Of a stretch of 62,510 nt of DNA, positions 20,659-29,997 are shown piece by piece. The stretch comes from Deltaproteobacteria bacterium (GTDB taxonomy: Bacteria; Desulfobacterota; Desulfuromonadia; Desulfuromonadales; BM103): positions 1-62,510 of the forward strand of contig VAUL01000013.1 in NCBI GenBank assembly GCA_005774545.1, written 5' to 3'. The position numbers and the translations under genes were made by a program. The notes under the pieces are model-generated. The model saw nothing but the letters and a program-made list of their open reading frames with translations, was not told the origin of the DNA and searched no databases. How positions within the stretch are numbered: the first letter of the stretch is position 1; the number at the start of each line of letters is the position of its first letter.

Positions 20659-23600
20659 ATGAGCACTGCAGGGATACTTTCCAACCGTGGTGATATCTAT
20701 CAGACTCTTGTTGCTTTCGATTGGGCATTGACCGTCTTGTCAGATCAAGAATTTCAATGGCTCGAAATAGATTCGACGACCTATCTGGTAGATGATGTTG
20801 TAATTGGCAAATCCGACGGCACCTTTATTTGCTGTCAGTGCAAAAAAAACCAGACCGATTTCAGTGCATGGTCGATAGCCAATCTTGCGGATGAACTCGA
20901 CAAGGCTTCCCTGGCTCTCGCTAGAAATCAACAAGTCAAAGTTTGCTTCTATTCGCGCAGCGAGTTTGGCGCACTCGCTAAACTACGGGAATACAGCACC
21001 CTATATTACAATGAGGCCGACTATCGTGCGAATTTGACCCGAGAGCATATAAAAACAGATACCGACTTGGTCGCTCGCATCGCCGCTAAGGCGCCTGGTC
21101 TTTCGGTCTATGACTTCCTACGCCGCGTCTCCTTCGAAATTAGTCCCGATTTTGATCGCATGGAGGCTTTGCTGCGTGAACGTTTGCGCCAAATGGCGAG
21201 CAACTCAGATGCTGCTTTCAACGCTCTTTGGACACGTCTGGACAAACTTGGTGGACGTATGGCGGGCGGCAACCTATCCGCGTCCACCCAGCATCGCCTG
21301 ACCAAAGACGACCTCAAAGACATTCTCCATCACTCAGGAGCAATGCTGGCTCCGATCATACCCATCGCACAGGTGCGGACATCATTTTCCGGCACTTCAG
21401 CCATCGGCAGGTCGTGGCTTCGGGATATTGCTGGGCAGCGCATTTCGAGCCCAATCGTGAACGAACTCTTAGCTGCTATCGATGCAAGGAAACGCAGTAT
21501 CCTGCTTACGGGGCTTCCGGGTTCCGGCAAAACCTGTGTGATGCTGAATTTGCAAGAAGCACTAGAGAAGCGATCGCAAACCCAAGCGGATATAGTGCCA
21601 CTCTTCATACAGTCGCGCGAATTCGCTGACCTGGAGACAGCACAGGAGCGCCATGCACAAGGACTGCCAGAGAAGTGGGTGGAGCAGGCTGCCCGGTTAG
21701 CAGAAGACGCGCAGGTGGTCGTGGTCATCGACTCGCTTGATGTTTTGTCCATCGCCCGCGAGCACAGCGTATTAACGTACTTCCTGGCACAAATTGACCA
21801 GCTGCTACTGATCCCCAATATCACCGTTATCACAGCTTGTCGCGACTTCGACCGCAAATATGATCGCCGTATTGCCGCGCGGCAGTGGGGCTGTGAGTTT
21901 CAGTGCCTGCCGCTGGACTGGGAGATCGAGATTGCCCCATTACTCGAAAAGCTCGGAATCGATTCGACTACTATTGACCACGTTACACGTGAACTAATCC
22001 GAAATCCTCGTGAACTGGCCCTGTTTGTCGAACTGGCCCAGCGAGAAGGCAGCTTCAACGTGGTTACCAGCCAAGCGCTGGCGCAACGCTACCTTGATAC
22101 TATCGTGCAGGCCGATCCAGCGCTGGGGGACGCGGCAATGCAAGCGATTGAATCCATCGCTAATGTAATGCTGCAATCACGCACTCTGTCAATTCCCCGT
22201 CAACGTTTCAGTGCTTCGCAGGACATCCTGCGTCAGCTGCACAGTCTCAATGTCCTACAAGATACCCATGATGGGAAATTGACGTTTGGTCACCAAACAC
22301 TCCTGGATGTGCTGGTGATATGCGGTGCTATTCGCCGAGGGGTCTCGCTCAATGAGTTCATCCAAGGTTTGCCGCCCGTGCCCTTTGTGCGACCGAGCAT
22401 ACGAAGCTTTGTCGCACAGCTGGCGACGGGAGATCGTCGTGAATTCAGGAAGCAACTACGCGCGGTACTGACGGGTACTGTAGCCTTTCACATCCGACGC
22501 TTGATTGCAGAATCGTTCTCCCAGCAGAAACCGCAGGATGATGACTGGCCGCTGATAAGAGACTTGCGCGCCAAGCATCGCGAGGTGTTTCAGGTGATTT
22601 ACACCCAAGCATCGTTGCTTGAGTGGCATCACTTCTGGGGTTCTCATTTGGTTCCCGTGCTGAAGGAAATGCGTGATGCCGAGGGAATGACCGTTCATGT
22701 CCATCGGATAGCACAGTGGAAAAATGAAGATGCTGCTGGGGTATTGACATTTTGGATGGAGACGCTGTCGCTGGATTGGCTGGATAGCGAAAGAATCGCC
22801 GAGCAATTGGTTTATTCTCTATCTGATTTCAAGACAGAAAATTTGCTACTTGTTGTTCCTTTGCTTGAACAGCTACTTAGTATGCCTAAATCAGAGCATA
22901 GCCTATTGGGTCGTATCGTTGCACGTTGCGTTGCCGCTGGCGCTGTTGATGACAGAACGCTTTGGCGCTATATCGCTAGCGATATCACAGAAGACGAGGT
23001 GATGAAATTTCATTTTGACAACAAACTGCATTGCCAACCCCATGAATTTGGAGACAAGAACGAGAACTTCCTAAAACAGCGGATGGTGCAATCCACTACC
23101 TTACTCGATTTGGCGCTGGCAACAATTGAGCAATGGAGCCAAATTCAGTCCGCTCGCTACGGAGAGACCTGTTCCCACGGATACCTAAGCAATACCTCAT
23201 ACGATGATGTCCACTCCCAGCACGATGATCGACACGTGGATGGCGAGCGGATGCTTTTCGATGCGATTGAGGCAGCAGTTCTCGATCACGCCCAAAAACA
23301 CTCCGACTGGTGGCAGCAAAATCGAGAACGCCTGTGCTTTAACCACGAAGGTGCATTACGTTACTTCGCCGTCCTCGCGCTCACAAATTCTCCTCAGCCC
23401 AATCTTGACTTGATCGGCCGTCTGCTGTGCGACAAAAGCTTCCTGGAATTCGAACTCTCTTACGAACTAGCCCAACTGATCCAAGCTGCATTCATTTACC
23501 TGGATAGCCACACACAAGACGCCGTAATGGCAACAGTGCAAACCGTAAGGGAGGAGCGAGAAAATGTTGAGGGTACAAGTACTTGGATATTAAAAGAGCG

Positions 23601-25218
23601 AGCCGAATATATATCCGCCATCCCATGTCATCTGCGCTCAGTGGAAGCCCAGACGATACTGGATGCTTGCGTAAAAATATTTGGGACGCTGATTAGACAG
23701 CCGTCCATTTACAGGCGTAGTGGCACAGTCACCACCCCCTTTTCATTTGAGGTGTTTCTGAATGCCAGCGATGAAGGCGTAATTCGTTTGCTGGCGCACT
23801 ACGCTGGATATAAAAGAATTTTTGATGATTTTATGGTCGGAGGGGAGGAGCAGGTCGGCGGACAACTGCGCGAGGCTTCCTCTCGCCATCCATCGCGATT
23901 CTTGAGGTTGCTGACAGCAGATTGGACAAATATTTCAGCGAAGTTTCGCGACGACATCATGGACGGTATCGCCAACTACCTGGCGCATCGCTATGGCAAC
24001 TTGCAAACCAACGGTAATTGGGTGCCGATCGAAGAACTCGAGGCTCCCGTCTTGGCAAATCAAATCCTTGACGAACTGGAGAGACATCCCTCCCACTGGC
24101 AACTCAATCGCTCCGCAGCCAAAGCTCTGAAAGCCTGCGCACATGTCCTTCAGGATACACAAAATGCGTCACGGCTTGTTTTTTTGGCAATATGCTTTGG
24201 AGGTCATAGGGAGCAAAGTAATATTCGAGGCGATTCGGTCGATCTGATTACCACCGGTATTAATATGATGAGTGGAAATGTTGCCGAAGCCTTGATGATT
24301 TTGGCCAATAATTTTCAAGAGCGCGGCACCGCATTACCCAAATTGTTGCCACCCACGCTGCGTCGATTTGCCAGCAATGAACACCCTGCGATCCGCGCCC
24401 TGATTCTGAGACGTTTGCCATATCTCCAAAGCAAAAATTCCGAGTTGGGTTGGGAATTATTTTGCCTTGCCATGCAGGATTCTGTGGGGCTTTGGCAGTC
24501 CGCCGAACGTTGCCTATATTACGCGTACCACGATCATTTTGAAAAGGTTGCACCCTTGCTTGAGCGCATTTGTCGCGAGGGAAGTAAGAAGGAAATGGAA
24601 ACTTGGGGGCGCATCTCGGCCTTATCTGCCATGACTGGCCATCTCGACTTTGCCAATTTGCTTGGTGAATTGAACACTCTGGATATTACGGAAGCGTGGC
24701 AGGGCGCAGCGAGTGTTTGGACTCACCCTGAAAATATCAGACAGCATTGCGAGCAATGCTTTTCAGGTATTGAGGCGGGACTAAAAGCAGGTAGCCCTCA
24801 TGCAACGGCTGTCGCTCGACATGTAGGCAATATCTTCCGGGATGATACGTCGCCTATCTCCATCCCGATAGAATTGATTCGCCTCTGCTTTAGGGCGTTT
24901 GAAAGCGATACCGAGTACAAACATCACCGCCTGTTCAACTTTAACGAATGGCTCAACGCCATTTCGCAACGCGACCCGGAGATTGCCTTAGCCGTTACCG
25001 AAATATATTTGGGATATGTTAGTCGTGCCAAGCCATATTTTTACGATCATGAAAATCAACTTGTCCAGTTAATGACCCGGCTTTTTGCCGAAGCCGAGGA
25101 AAGGGAGGAAGCCGACCACGGTGCTATGCTTAAACGAGTGGTTTTGGTGCAAGATTTGTTGTTGTCATTAGGAGTGAATTCTATCAATGATTGGCTAAGG
25201 ACGGCTGAGAGGCAATAA
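20659..25218 (+). CDS. Avs-like STAND NTPase with N-terminal PD-(D/E)xK nuclease domain
   Basis: 1519 residues from ATG 20659 (weak ribosome site; an in-frame ATG at 20560 is possible). Residues 1-120 look like the Cap4/dsDNA-nuclease fold: E36, D45/D46 and Q60-x-K62 in strand context. A STAND-type NTPase follows with P-loop G285-T292 (GLPGSGKT), Walker B (VVIDSLD, D358) and an ITACRDF sensor strand. The remaining thousand residues appear to be helical repeats, the usual target-sensing part. Antiviral STAND proteins recognise phage proteins, oligomerise and activate the effector; that role is inferred from architecture. More AT-rich than the host. Monocistronic. Confidence 0.75.
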   Translation: MSTAGILSNRGDIYQTLVAFDWALTVLSDQEFQWLEIDSTTYLVDDVVIGKSDGTFICCQCKKNQTDFSAWSIANLADELDKASLALARNQQVKVCFYSRSEFGALAKLREYSTLYYNEADYRANLTREHIKTDTDLVARIAAKAPGLSVYDFLRRVSFEISPDFDRMEALLRERLRQMASNSDAAFNALWTRLDKLGGRMAGGNLSASTQHRLTKDDLKDILHHSGAMLAPIIPIAQVRTSFSGTSAIGRSWLRDIAGQRISSPIVNELLAAIDARKRSILLTGLPGSGKTCVMLNLQEALEKRSQTQADIVPLFIQSREFADLETAQERHAQGLPEKWVEQAARLAEDAQVVVVIDSLDVLSIAREHSVLTYFLAQIDQLLLIPNITVITACRDFDRKYDRRIAARQWGCEFQCLPLDWEIEIAPLLEKLGIDSTTIDHVTRELIRNPRELALFVELAQREGSFNVVTSQALAQRYLDTIVQADPALGDAAMQAIESIANVMLQSRTLSIPRQRFSASQDILRQLHSLNVLQDTHDGKLTFGHQTLLDVLVICGAIRRGVSLNEFIQGLPPVPFVRPSIRSFVAQLATGDRREFRKQLRAVLTGTVAFHIRRLIAESFSQQKPQDDDWPLIRDLRAKHREVFQVIYTQASLLEWHHFWGSHLVPVLKEMRDAEGMTVHVHRIAQWKNEDAAGVLTFWMETLSLDWLDSERIAEQLVYSLSDFKTENLLLVVPLLEQLLSMPKSEHSLLGRIVARCVAAGAVDDRTLWRYIASDITEDEVMKFHFDNKLHCQPHEFGDKNENFLKQRMVQSTTLLDLALATIEQWSQIQSARYGETCSHGYLSNTSYDDVHSQHDDRHVDGERMLFDAIEAAVLDHAQKHSDWWQQNRERLCFNHEGALRYFAVLALTNSPQPNLDLIGRLLCDKSFLEFELSYELAQLIQAAFIYLDSHTQDAVMATVQTVREERENVEGTSTWILKERAEYISAIPCHLRSVEAQTILDACVKIFGTLIRQPSIYRRSGTVTTPFSFEVFLNASDEGVIRLLAHYAGYKRIFDDFMVGGEEQVGGQLREASSRHPSRFLRLLTADWTNISAKFRDDIMDGIANYLAHRYGNLQTNGNWVPIEELEAPVLANQILDELERHPSHWQLNRSAAKALKACAHVLQDTQNASRLVFLAICFGGHREQSNIRGDSVDLITTGINMMSGNVAEALMILANNFQERGTALPKLLPPTLRRFASNEHPAIRALILRRLPYLQSKNSELGWELFCLAMQDSVGLWQSAERCLYYAYHDHFEKVAPLLERICREGSKKEMETWGRISALSAMTGHLDFANLLGELNTLDITEAWQGAASVWTHPENIRQHCEQCFSGIEAGLKAGSPHATAVARHVGNIFRDDTSPISIPIELIRLCFRAFESDTEYKHHRLFNFNEWLNAISQRDPEIALAVTEIYLGYVSRAKPYFYDHENQLVQLMTRLFAEAEEREEADHGAMLKRVVLVQDLLLSLGVNSINDWLRTAERQ

Positions 25219-25256
25219 AGAAAAAGAAGTTCTTAACTACATGCCTATAAAGTGTC

Positions 25257-25286
25257 GGGGCAGACCGTAAGCGTATGCCCCTTTTT
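25257..25286 (+). terminator. Terminator after the STAND gene
   Basis: GGGGCA pairs with TGCCCC and is followed by TTTTT, about 40 nt past the stop. Confidence 0.75.
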
Positions 25287-25367
25287 CACGCTCGCTCTGA
25301 TTGTAGGAATAATCACGGAATGTTATAAAGCAGGGGTTGCCAGCCCCCGAGCAGGAGCCTCCATTAC

Positions 25368-27485
25368 GTGACCGCCAACGCCATGCACACCATAGAGCAG
25401 ATTGAATCCCAGCTCTGGGAAGCCGCCGACCAGCTGCGGGCCAATTCCAAACTGACCTCCAGCGAGTACTGCATGCCAGTGCTGGGGATTATCTTCCTCC
25501 GTCACGCCAGCAACCGCTATGAGGGGGCGCTGGCGCAGATCAAGGCTGAGCAGGCCGCCGGGAAGATGCCGAACCGCCCGCTGGTGAAGGGGGACTTCAT
25601 CAAGCGTCGTGCCTTGATGCTCCCCGAAAATGCCCGTTACGACTCTCTGCTGAAACTCCCGACCGGTGTTTCTCTGGGCTCGGCACTGGTGGAGGTGATG
25701 AATACCATCGAGGCGGAGTTCGAGCCGCTCAAAGGGCAGCTCCCCAAGGATTACGACCGTTTCGAGAACGACCTGCTGGAGCATTTGCTGCGCACCTTCG
25801 ACAGTGACGCGCTGCGCACCGCCAGCGGCGACATCTTCGGGCGAATCTACGAATACTTTCTGATGAAGTTCGCCATGCAGGGGGCGCAGGATAACGGCGA
25901 ATTCTTTACCCCACCCTCTTTGGTACAAACCATCGTCAACGTCATCGAGCCCGATCACGGCATTGTTCTCGACCCCGCTTGCGGTTCCGGCGGCATGTTT
26001 GTCCAATCCAGCCACTTCATCGAGCGGCATGGGCAGGACACCGGCCACAAGGTCACCTTCTACGGGCAGGAGAAGACCGCCACCACCATCCGTCTCGCCA
26101 AGATGAACCTGGCGGTGCACGGACTGGAAGGCGATATCCGCGAGGCCAACACCTTCTACGAGGATATCCACCCGATCTGGGGGCAGTGCAACTTCGTCAT
26201 GGCCAATCCGCCGTTCAACGTGGACATGGTCGATGCCGAAAAGGTCAAGGACGATCGCCGTCTCCCCTTCGGTCTACCCGGGGTCAACAAGGCCAAGAAG
26301 GTCAGCAACGGCAACTATCTGTGGATCTCCTACTTCCACAGCTATCTCGGACCGGAGGGCCGCGCCGGCTTCGTCATGTCGTCGCAGGCGTCCAGCGCCG
26401 GGCACGGCGAGGCAGAGGTGCGCCGGAAGATCGTCGAGACCGGCGATGTCGACGTGATGATCGCCATCCGCTCGAACTTCTTCTACACCCGCACCGTGCC
26501 GTGCGAACTCTGGCACTTCGACAAGGGGAAGCCGGCAGAGCGCCGCGATCAGGTGCTGATGCTCGACGCCCGCAACATCTACCGCAAGGTCACCCGCAAG
26601 ATTTATGACTTCTCTCCCGAGCAGCTCGCCAACCTGACGGCCATCGTCTGGCTCTATCGCGGCCAACAGGAGCGCTTTCTTGGCTTAGTTCAGGAATACC
26701 TCGCCGCCCTCTGCCGGGAGGCCGATGCCGTCGCGCCGGAGTTGGCAACCTTCGAAAAGTCTCTCGCCGGCCTGCAAGCGCTGTTTGCAGAGTTTTCTGA
26801 CTCAGTAAAAAAAGAGAAAACCATCTCTCCGGAGCAGAAGAAGGGGCTGGCGGATGCCTTGGCGGAACTGACCGAGGCCGACAGCGCCTATCAGGCCGAT
26901 CGGATAAAGCTGCTGGCGGACCTCTCCGATTTCCTCAAGACATACAAATCCAATTTGCCGACGAGCAACGTTGGCCAGCATCAAGCGCGGACGGTATTCG
27001 ATCCGTTGGCGGAACGGCTGCGCGGCTTGGTCAAGCAGGTCGATCTGCTCTACAAGCTGGCGACCCGGACGGCGCAAGTGACGCAAGATCTGGCAGGCAT
27101 CGAGGAAGTGGCGGAGTTCTACGACCGGCGGACGGTCAACCGGCTAATCAAGCAACTTGACGAGGAGCGCAAGGAGGCGGTGGAACAGCTCAAGCACGCT
27201 GTTTACTTCCATCGGCAGATCCACTGGCTGCAGGAACGCTTTCCCAAGGCCGAGATGCGGGCCGTGCCGGGTCTGTGCAAGGTGGTAACCCGCGCCGAGA
27301 TTGCCGCCGCCGACTGGAGCTTGACCCCGGGCCGCTATGTCGGCGTCGCGCCTCCCGAGATCGACGAGGACTTCGACTTCGAGCAGACGCTGCGGGACAT
27401 CCATGTCGAGTTGGCCGACCTGAACCGGGAGGCGGTAGAGTTGGCGGGAAGGATTCAGAAAAATTTTGAGGAGTTGGGGGTATGA
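25368..27485 (+). CDS. hsdM: Type I restriction-modification methyltransferase subunit HsdM
   Basis: 705 residues. N6-adenine DNA methylase with an N-terminal HsdM helical domain, SAM motif I DPACGSGGMF (D202 on) and catalytic NPPF (N280-F283). The last 250 residues are long helices and coiled coil, an extension compared with classical HsdM of about 500 residues. The start is GTG 25368 with CAGGAG upstream; ATG 25383 is possible. The stop overlaps hsdS by ATGA. First gene of the hsdM-hsdS-DAC-AlbA_2-hsdR operon. Confidence 0.95.
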   Translation: MTANAMHTIEQIESQLWEAADQLRANSKLTSSEYCMPVLGIIFLRHASNRYEGALAQIKAEQAAGKMPNRPLVKGDFIKRRALMLPENARYDSLLKLPTGVSLGSALVEVMNTIEAEFEPLKGQLPKDYDRFENDLLEHLLRTFDSDALRTASGDIFGRIYEYFLMKFAMQGAQDNGEFFTPPSLVQTIVNVIEPDHGIVLDPACGSGGMFVQSSHFIERHGQDTGHKVTFYGQEKTATTIRLAKMNLAVHGLEGDIREANTFYEDIHPIWGQCNFVMANPPFNVDMVDAEKVKDDRRLPFGLPGVNKAKKVSNGNYLWISYFHSYLGPEGRAGFVMSSQASSAGHGEAEVRRKIVETGDVDVMIAIRSNFFYTRTVPCELWHFDKGKPAERRDQVLMLDARNIYRKVTRKIYDFSPEQLANLTAIVWLYRGQQERFLGLVQEYLAALCREADAVAPELATFEKSLAGLQALFAEFSDSVKKEKTISPEQKKGLADALAELTEADSAYQADRIKLLADLSDFLKTYKSNLPTSNVGQHQARTVFDPLAERLRGLVKQVDLLYKLATRTAQVTQDLAGIEEVAEFYDRRTVNRLIKQLDEERKEAVEQLKHAVYFHRQIHWLQERFPKAEMRAVPGLCKVVTRAEIAAADWSLTPGRYVGVAPPEIDEDFDFEQTLRDIHVELADLNREAVELAGRIQKNFEELGV

Positions 27486-28723
27486 GGTGGCCACTTGCCA
27501 AATTAGAAGAGGTGGCGCTACCCGGAAAAGGTGCAGTTGTCTCTGGCCCGTTTGGCTCAAACATCAGCAGTCGATTCTTCGTTGCTGAGGGAGTTCCTGT
27601 CATCCGTGGCAACAACCTTACATTTGGTGAGAGACGGTTTGTCGACGATGGGTTCGTTTTCCTCACGGAGGAGAAGGCACAGGAGTTTCGAAACTGTGAA
27701 GCCATTACTGATGATTTGGTTTTTACAGCGGCAGGAACGATCGGGCAAGTAGGCATTATCCCTTCGGCTGCACGTTTTGAGCGTTACATCATCTCGAACA
27801 AGCAGCTTCGCGTCCGTTGCGACCGAAATAAAGTCAATCCGCTTTTTCTCTTCCAGTGGTTTACTACACTCGAAATGCGACAGCACATCATCAATAAAAA
27901 TACAGGCTGCTCAATCCCTCTCATCAACCTGGGAATTCTGCGCGGGTTGCCGGTGCCATTGCCGTCGTTGGAGGTTCAGGATCGTATCGCCTCCACCCTC
28001 TCCACCTACGACGACCTGATCGAAAACAACCGACGGCGGATAGTGTTGCTGGAAGAAGCGACGCGGCAGGTGTATCAGGAGTGGTTCGTGCGTCTGAGCT
28101 TCCCCGGCCATGAGCACACCCGGATTGTGGATGGCGTGCCGGAGGGGTGGGAGAGAATCTCCGTGCCTGAGATCATTGACATAAACCCTAAAGTACAAGT
28201 AGAGAGCGGCAAGCAAATCTATTATGTGCCCATGTCGAGCCTCTCGGAAGTTGGTATGACGGTAGACAGCTCTGGGTTCGAGAACAGAACCTCACATACT
28301 GCGGTGAAGTTCCGCAAAGAGGATGTCTTGCTTGCCCGAATCACACCCTGCCTTGAAAATGGCAAAACAGCCTTCGTTCATTTTCTGGACGAGAATGAGG
28401 TCGCTTGTGGTTCGACAGAGTTTATTGTGTTACGTGGTAGAAGGGTCAGTCCCTATTTCACCTATTGCCTCGCGCGATCCTATGATTTCAGGGAAAACGC
28501 CATAAAGAGCATGGTTGGTTCATCTGGTAGGCAGCGCGTGCAGACGTCGTGTTTCGAAAAATTTGCGCTTGCTCTGCCGCCAAACACACTGCTTTCCCAA
28601 TTCGATGAAACAGCTAAGGGGTGCTTTGCGCAGATTGCCAATTTGACAAAGCAGAACCAAAAACTCCGCGTTGCTCGCAACCTGTTGCTGCCCAAGCTGA
28701 TGAGTGGGGAGATAGCGGTATAG
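27482..28723 (+). CDS. hsdS: Type I restriction-modification specificity subunit HsdS
   Basis: 413 residues with the two-target-recognition-domain layout. The first domain (about 1-165) ends in the conserved helix start LPSLEVQDRIASTLSTYDDL and the second (about 220-380) has the matching C-terminal helix ending LLLPKLMSGEI. HsdS sets the bipartite DNA site for both methylation and cutting. The first half is AT-richer than hsdM, in line with domain exchange. Translationally coupled to hsdM. Confidence 0.95.
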   Translation: MRWPLAKLEEVALPGKGAVVSGPFGSNISSRFFVAEGVPVIRGNNLTFGERRFVDDGFVFLTEEKAQEFRNCEAITDDLVFTAAGTIGQVGIIPSAARFERYIISNKQLRVRCDRNKVNPLFLFQWFTTLEMRQHIINKNTGCSIPLINLGILRGLPVPLPSLEVQDRIASTLSTYDDLIENNRRRIVLLEEATRQVYQEWFVRLSFPGHEHTRIVDGVPEGWERISVPEIIDINPKVQVESGKQIYYVPMSSLSEVGMTVDSSGFENRTSHTAVKFRKEDVLLARITPCLENGKTAFVHFLDENEVACGSTEFIVLRGRRVSPYFTYCLARSYDFRENAIKSMVGSSGRQRVQTSCFEKFALALPPNTLLSQFDETAKGCFAQIANLTKQNQKLRVARNLLLPKLMSGEIAV

Positions 28724-28732
28724 GAGGGGAAA

Positions 28733-29965
28733 ATGGATCAAGGCTTATTACGAGAGCTTGCCACAAACCATCTGCTCCCGCTGTTCTCGGGTGCGGAGCT
28801 TCTTGCGGCCCCTGTGGAGTCCACCCCCCAAAGGCAACGCGTTGCCCTAATGAACCCATGTACAATCAGGTTCAAGGTTGCAAAAGAAGACGACTATCAG
28901 CTTTTGTTACATCGCAGCCAAAAATTTGGTCTTGTACGGGAAGGTCTCGTAACCGAGAAAAATGTTGTAGATGCTTTTGTTGATGTCGTTCGTGAGATTG
29001 AGCCTGGGCTTGAAACAAGTTATCGAGCTGACTTGTTGTCAACTTTTCAACGCCGTGTTGTTGTCAAAGCGATAGGTGAAACAAGGGCACAAGGTGCTCT
29101 TTTGGAGGCGATAGATCAACTAGCGCTTTGGGCAACAAGACTTTATGAAGGGAAGCCGATAGTTGCGGCTTTTGGTTTTGTTCCTGACCCAGAAGGCGGC
29201 AGCAGTTCCTTGCTGGATATTTGCAAGGAGGACTTTGGGGCGGTTATGAGCAATGGTTTTGACACATTGCTAGTTTTTGATTTTCAAGGCCGGCTAATAG
29301 GTCATGAGTCACTTCCACTACCAGAAACAACGCCGAGCTTTACCCCATATCGTCAGGGGCAGATAGCTGCTTGGGCAAGTGGAGGGCGAATTGCCCTTGT
29401 GTTGAATCGCCTCGGCGAAATTCTTGTATTCAAAGATCAACAACTCCTGTTTGCTCGGAGATCGGGGGTTTGGCACTTCTTGACTCATCGACCAATACTA
29501 ACTCAGATGGCAAGACCGGATAGAGAAGAGGTTCGTCTCGCAATTTACGAAAGCGCATTGGATGCTTCTTTTGCGAGAACGGGAGCTTGCATTGGAGTTG
29601 TAACAAGCAGACACATGAGAATTTGGCAAGGGGTTGCACCCAAAACTGATGATCATTTGGATGCGACTGAACCGCCAAAAGCAAGAGCTTTGGCAAAAAT
29701 GGTCGACGGCCAATTGTTTCAGAATCTTGATCGGCGGTTGCGACAAGAATTGCTGGCAATTGACGGTGCTACGATGCTCTCCCCAACAGGGAAGATTCTT
29801 GCTGTTGGGGCAATTCTGAGGGTCGATGGAGGAAGTTCAGGCGGTGGCCGTCTTGCTGCGGCAAAAGCTTTGAGTAGCCTTGGCCTTGGAATAAAGGTCT
29901 CACAGGACGGGGGTATTAAAGGCTTTCATGATGGCAATGATGAAGCAAGCTTTTTGATTATGTAA
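28733..29965 (+). CDS. Diadenylate-cyclase-like (DisA_N/DAC) protein in an R-M operon
   Basis: 410 residues, GGAGGGGAAA before the ATG, 9 nt after hsdS. The N-terminal 200 residues look like a sensor domain of the kind fused to DAC enzymes. The C-terminal part matches the DisA nucleotide-binding core: DGA (D344-A346), the GKILAVGAIL strand and an IKVSQDGGIKGF end. At the position of the usual RHR motif it reads GGRLAAAKAL, with no His, so c-di-AMP synthesis is uncertain; it may bind rather than make a nucleotide. Placement inside hsd genes suggests a signalling or control role. AT-richer than hsdM. Confidence 0.65.
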   Translation: MDQGLLRELATNHLLPLFSGAELLAAPVESTPQRQRVALMNPCTIRFKVAKEDDYQLLLHRSQKFGLVREGLVTEKNVVDAFVDVVREIEPGLETSYRADLLSTFQRRVVVKAIGETRAQGALLEAIDQLALWATRLYEGKPIVAAFGFVPDPEGGSSSLLDICKEDFGAVMSNGFDTLLVFDFQGRLIGHESLPLPETTPSFTPYRQGQIAAWASGGRIALVLNRLGEILVFKDQQLLFARRSGVWHFLTHRPILTQMARPDREEVRLAIYESALDASFARTGACIGVVTSRHMRIWQGVAPKTDDHLDATEPPKARALAKMVDGQLFQNLDRRLRQELLAIDGATMLSPTGKILAVGAILRVDGGSSGGGRLAAAKALSSLGLGIKVSQDGGIKGFHDGNDEASFLIM

Positions 29966-29997
29966 TCCTTTGGCAACAATAGGGCTAGGGTAGGTCT

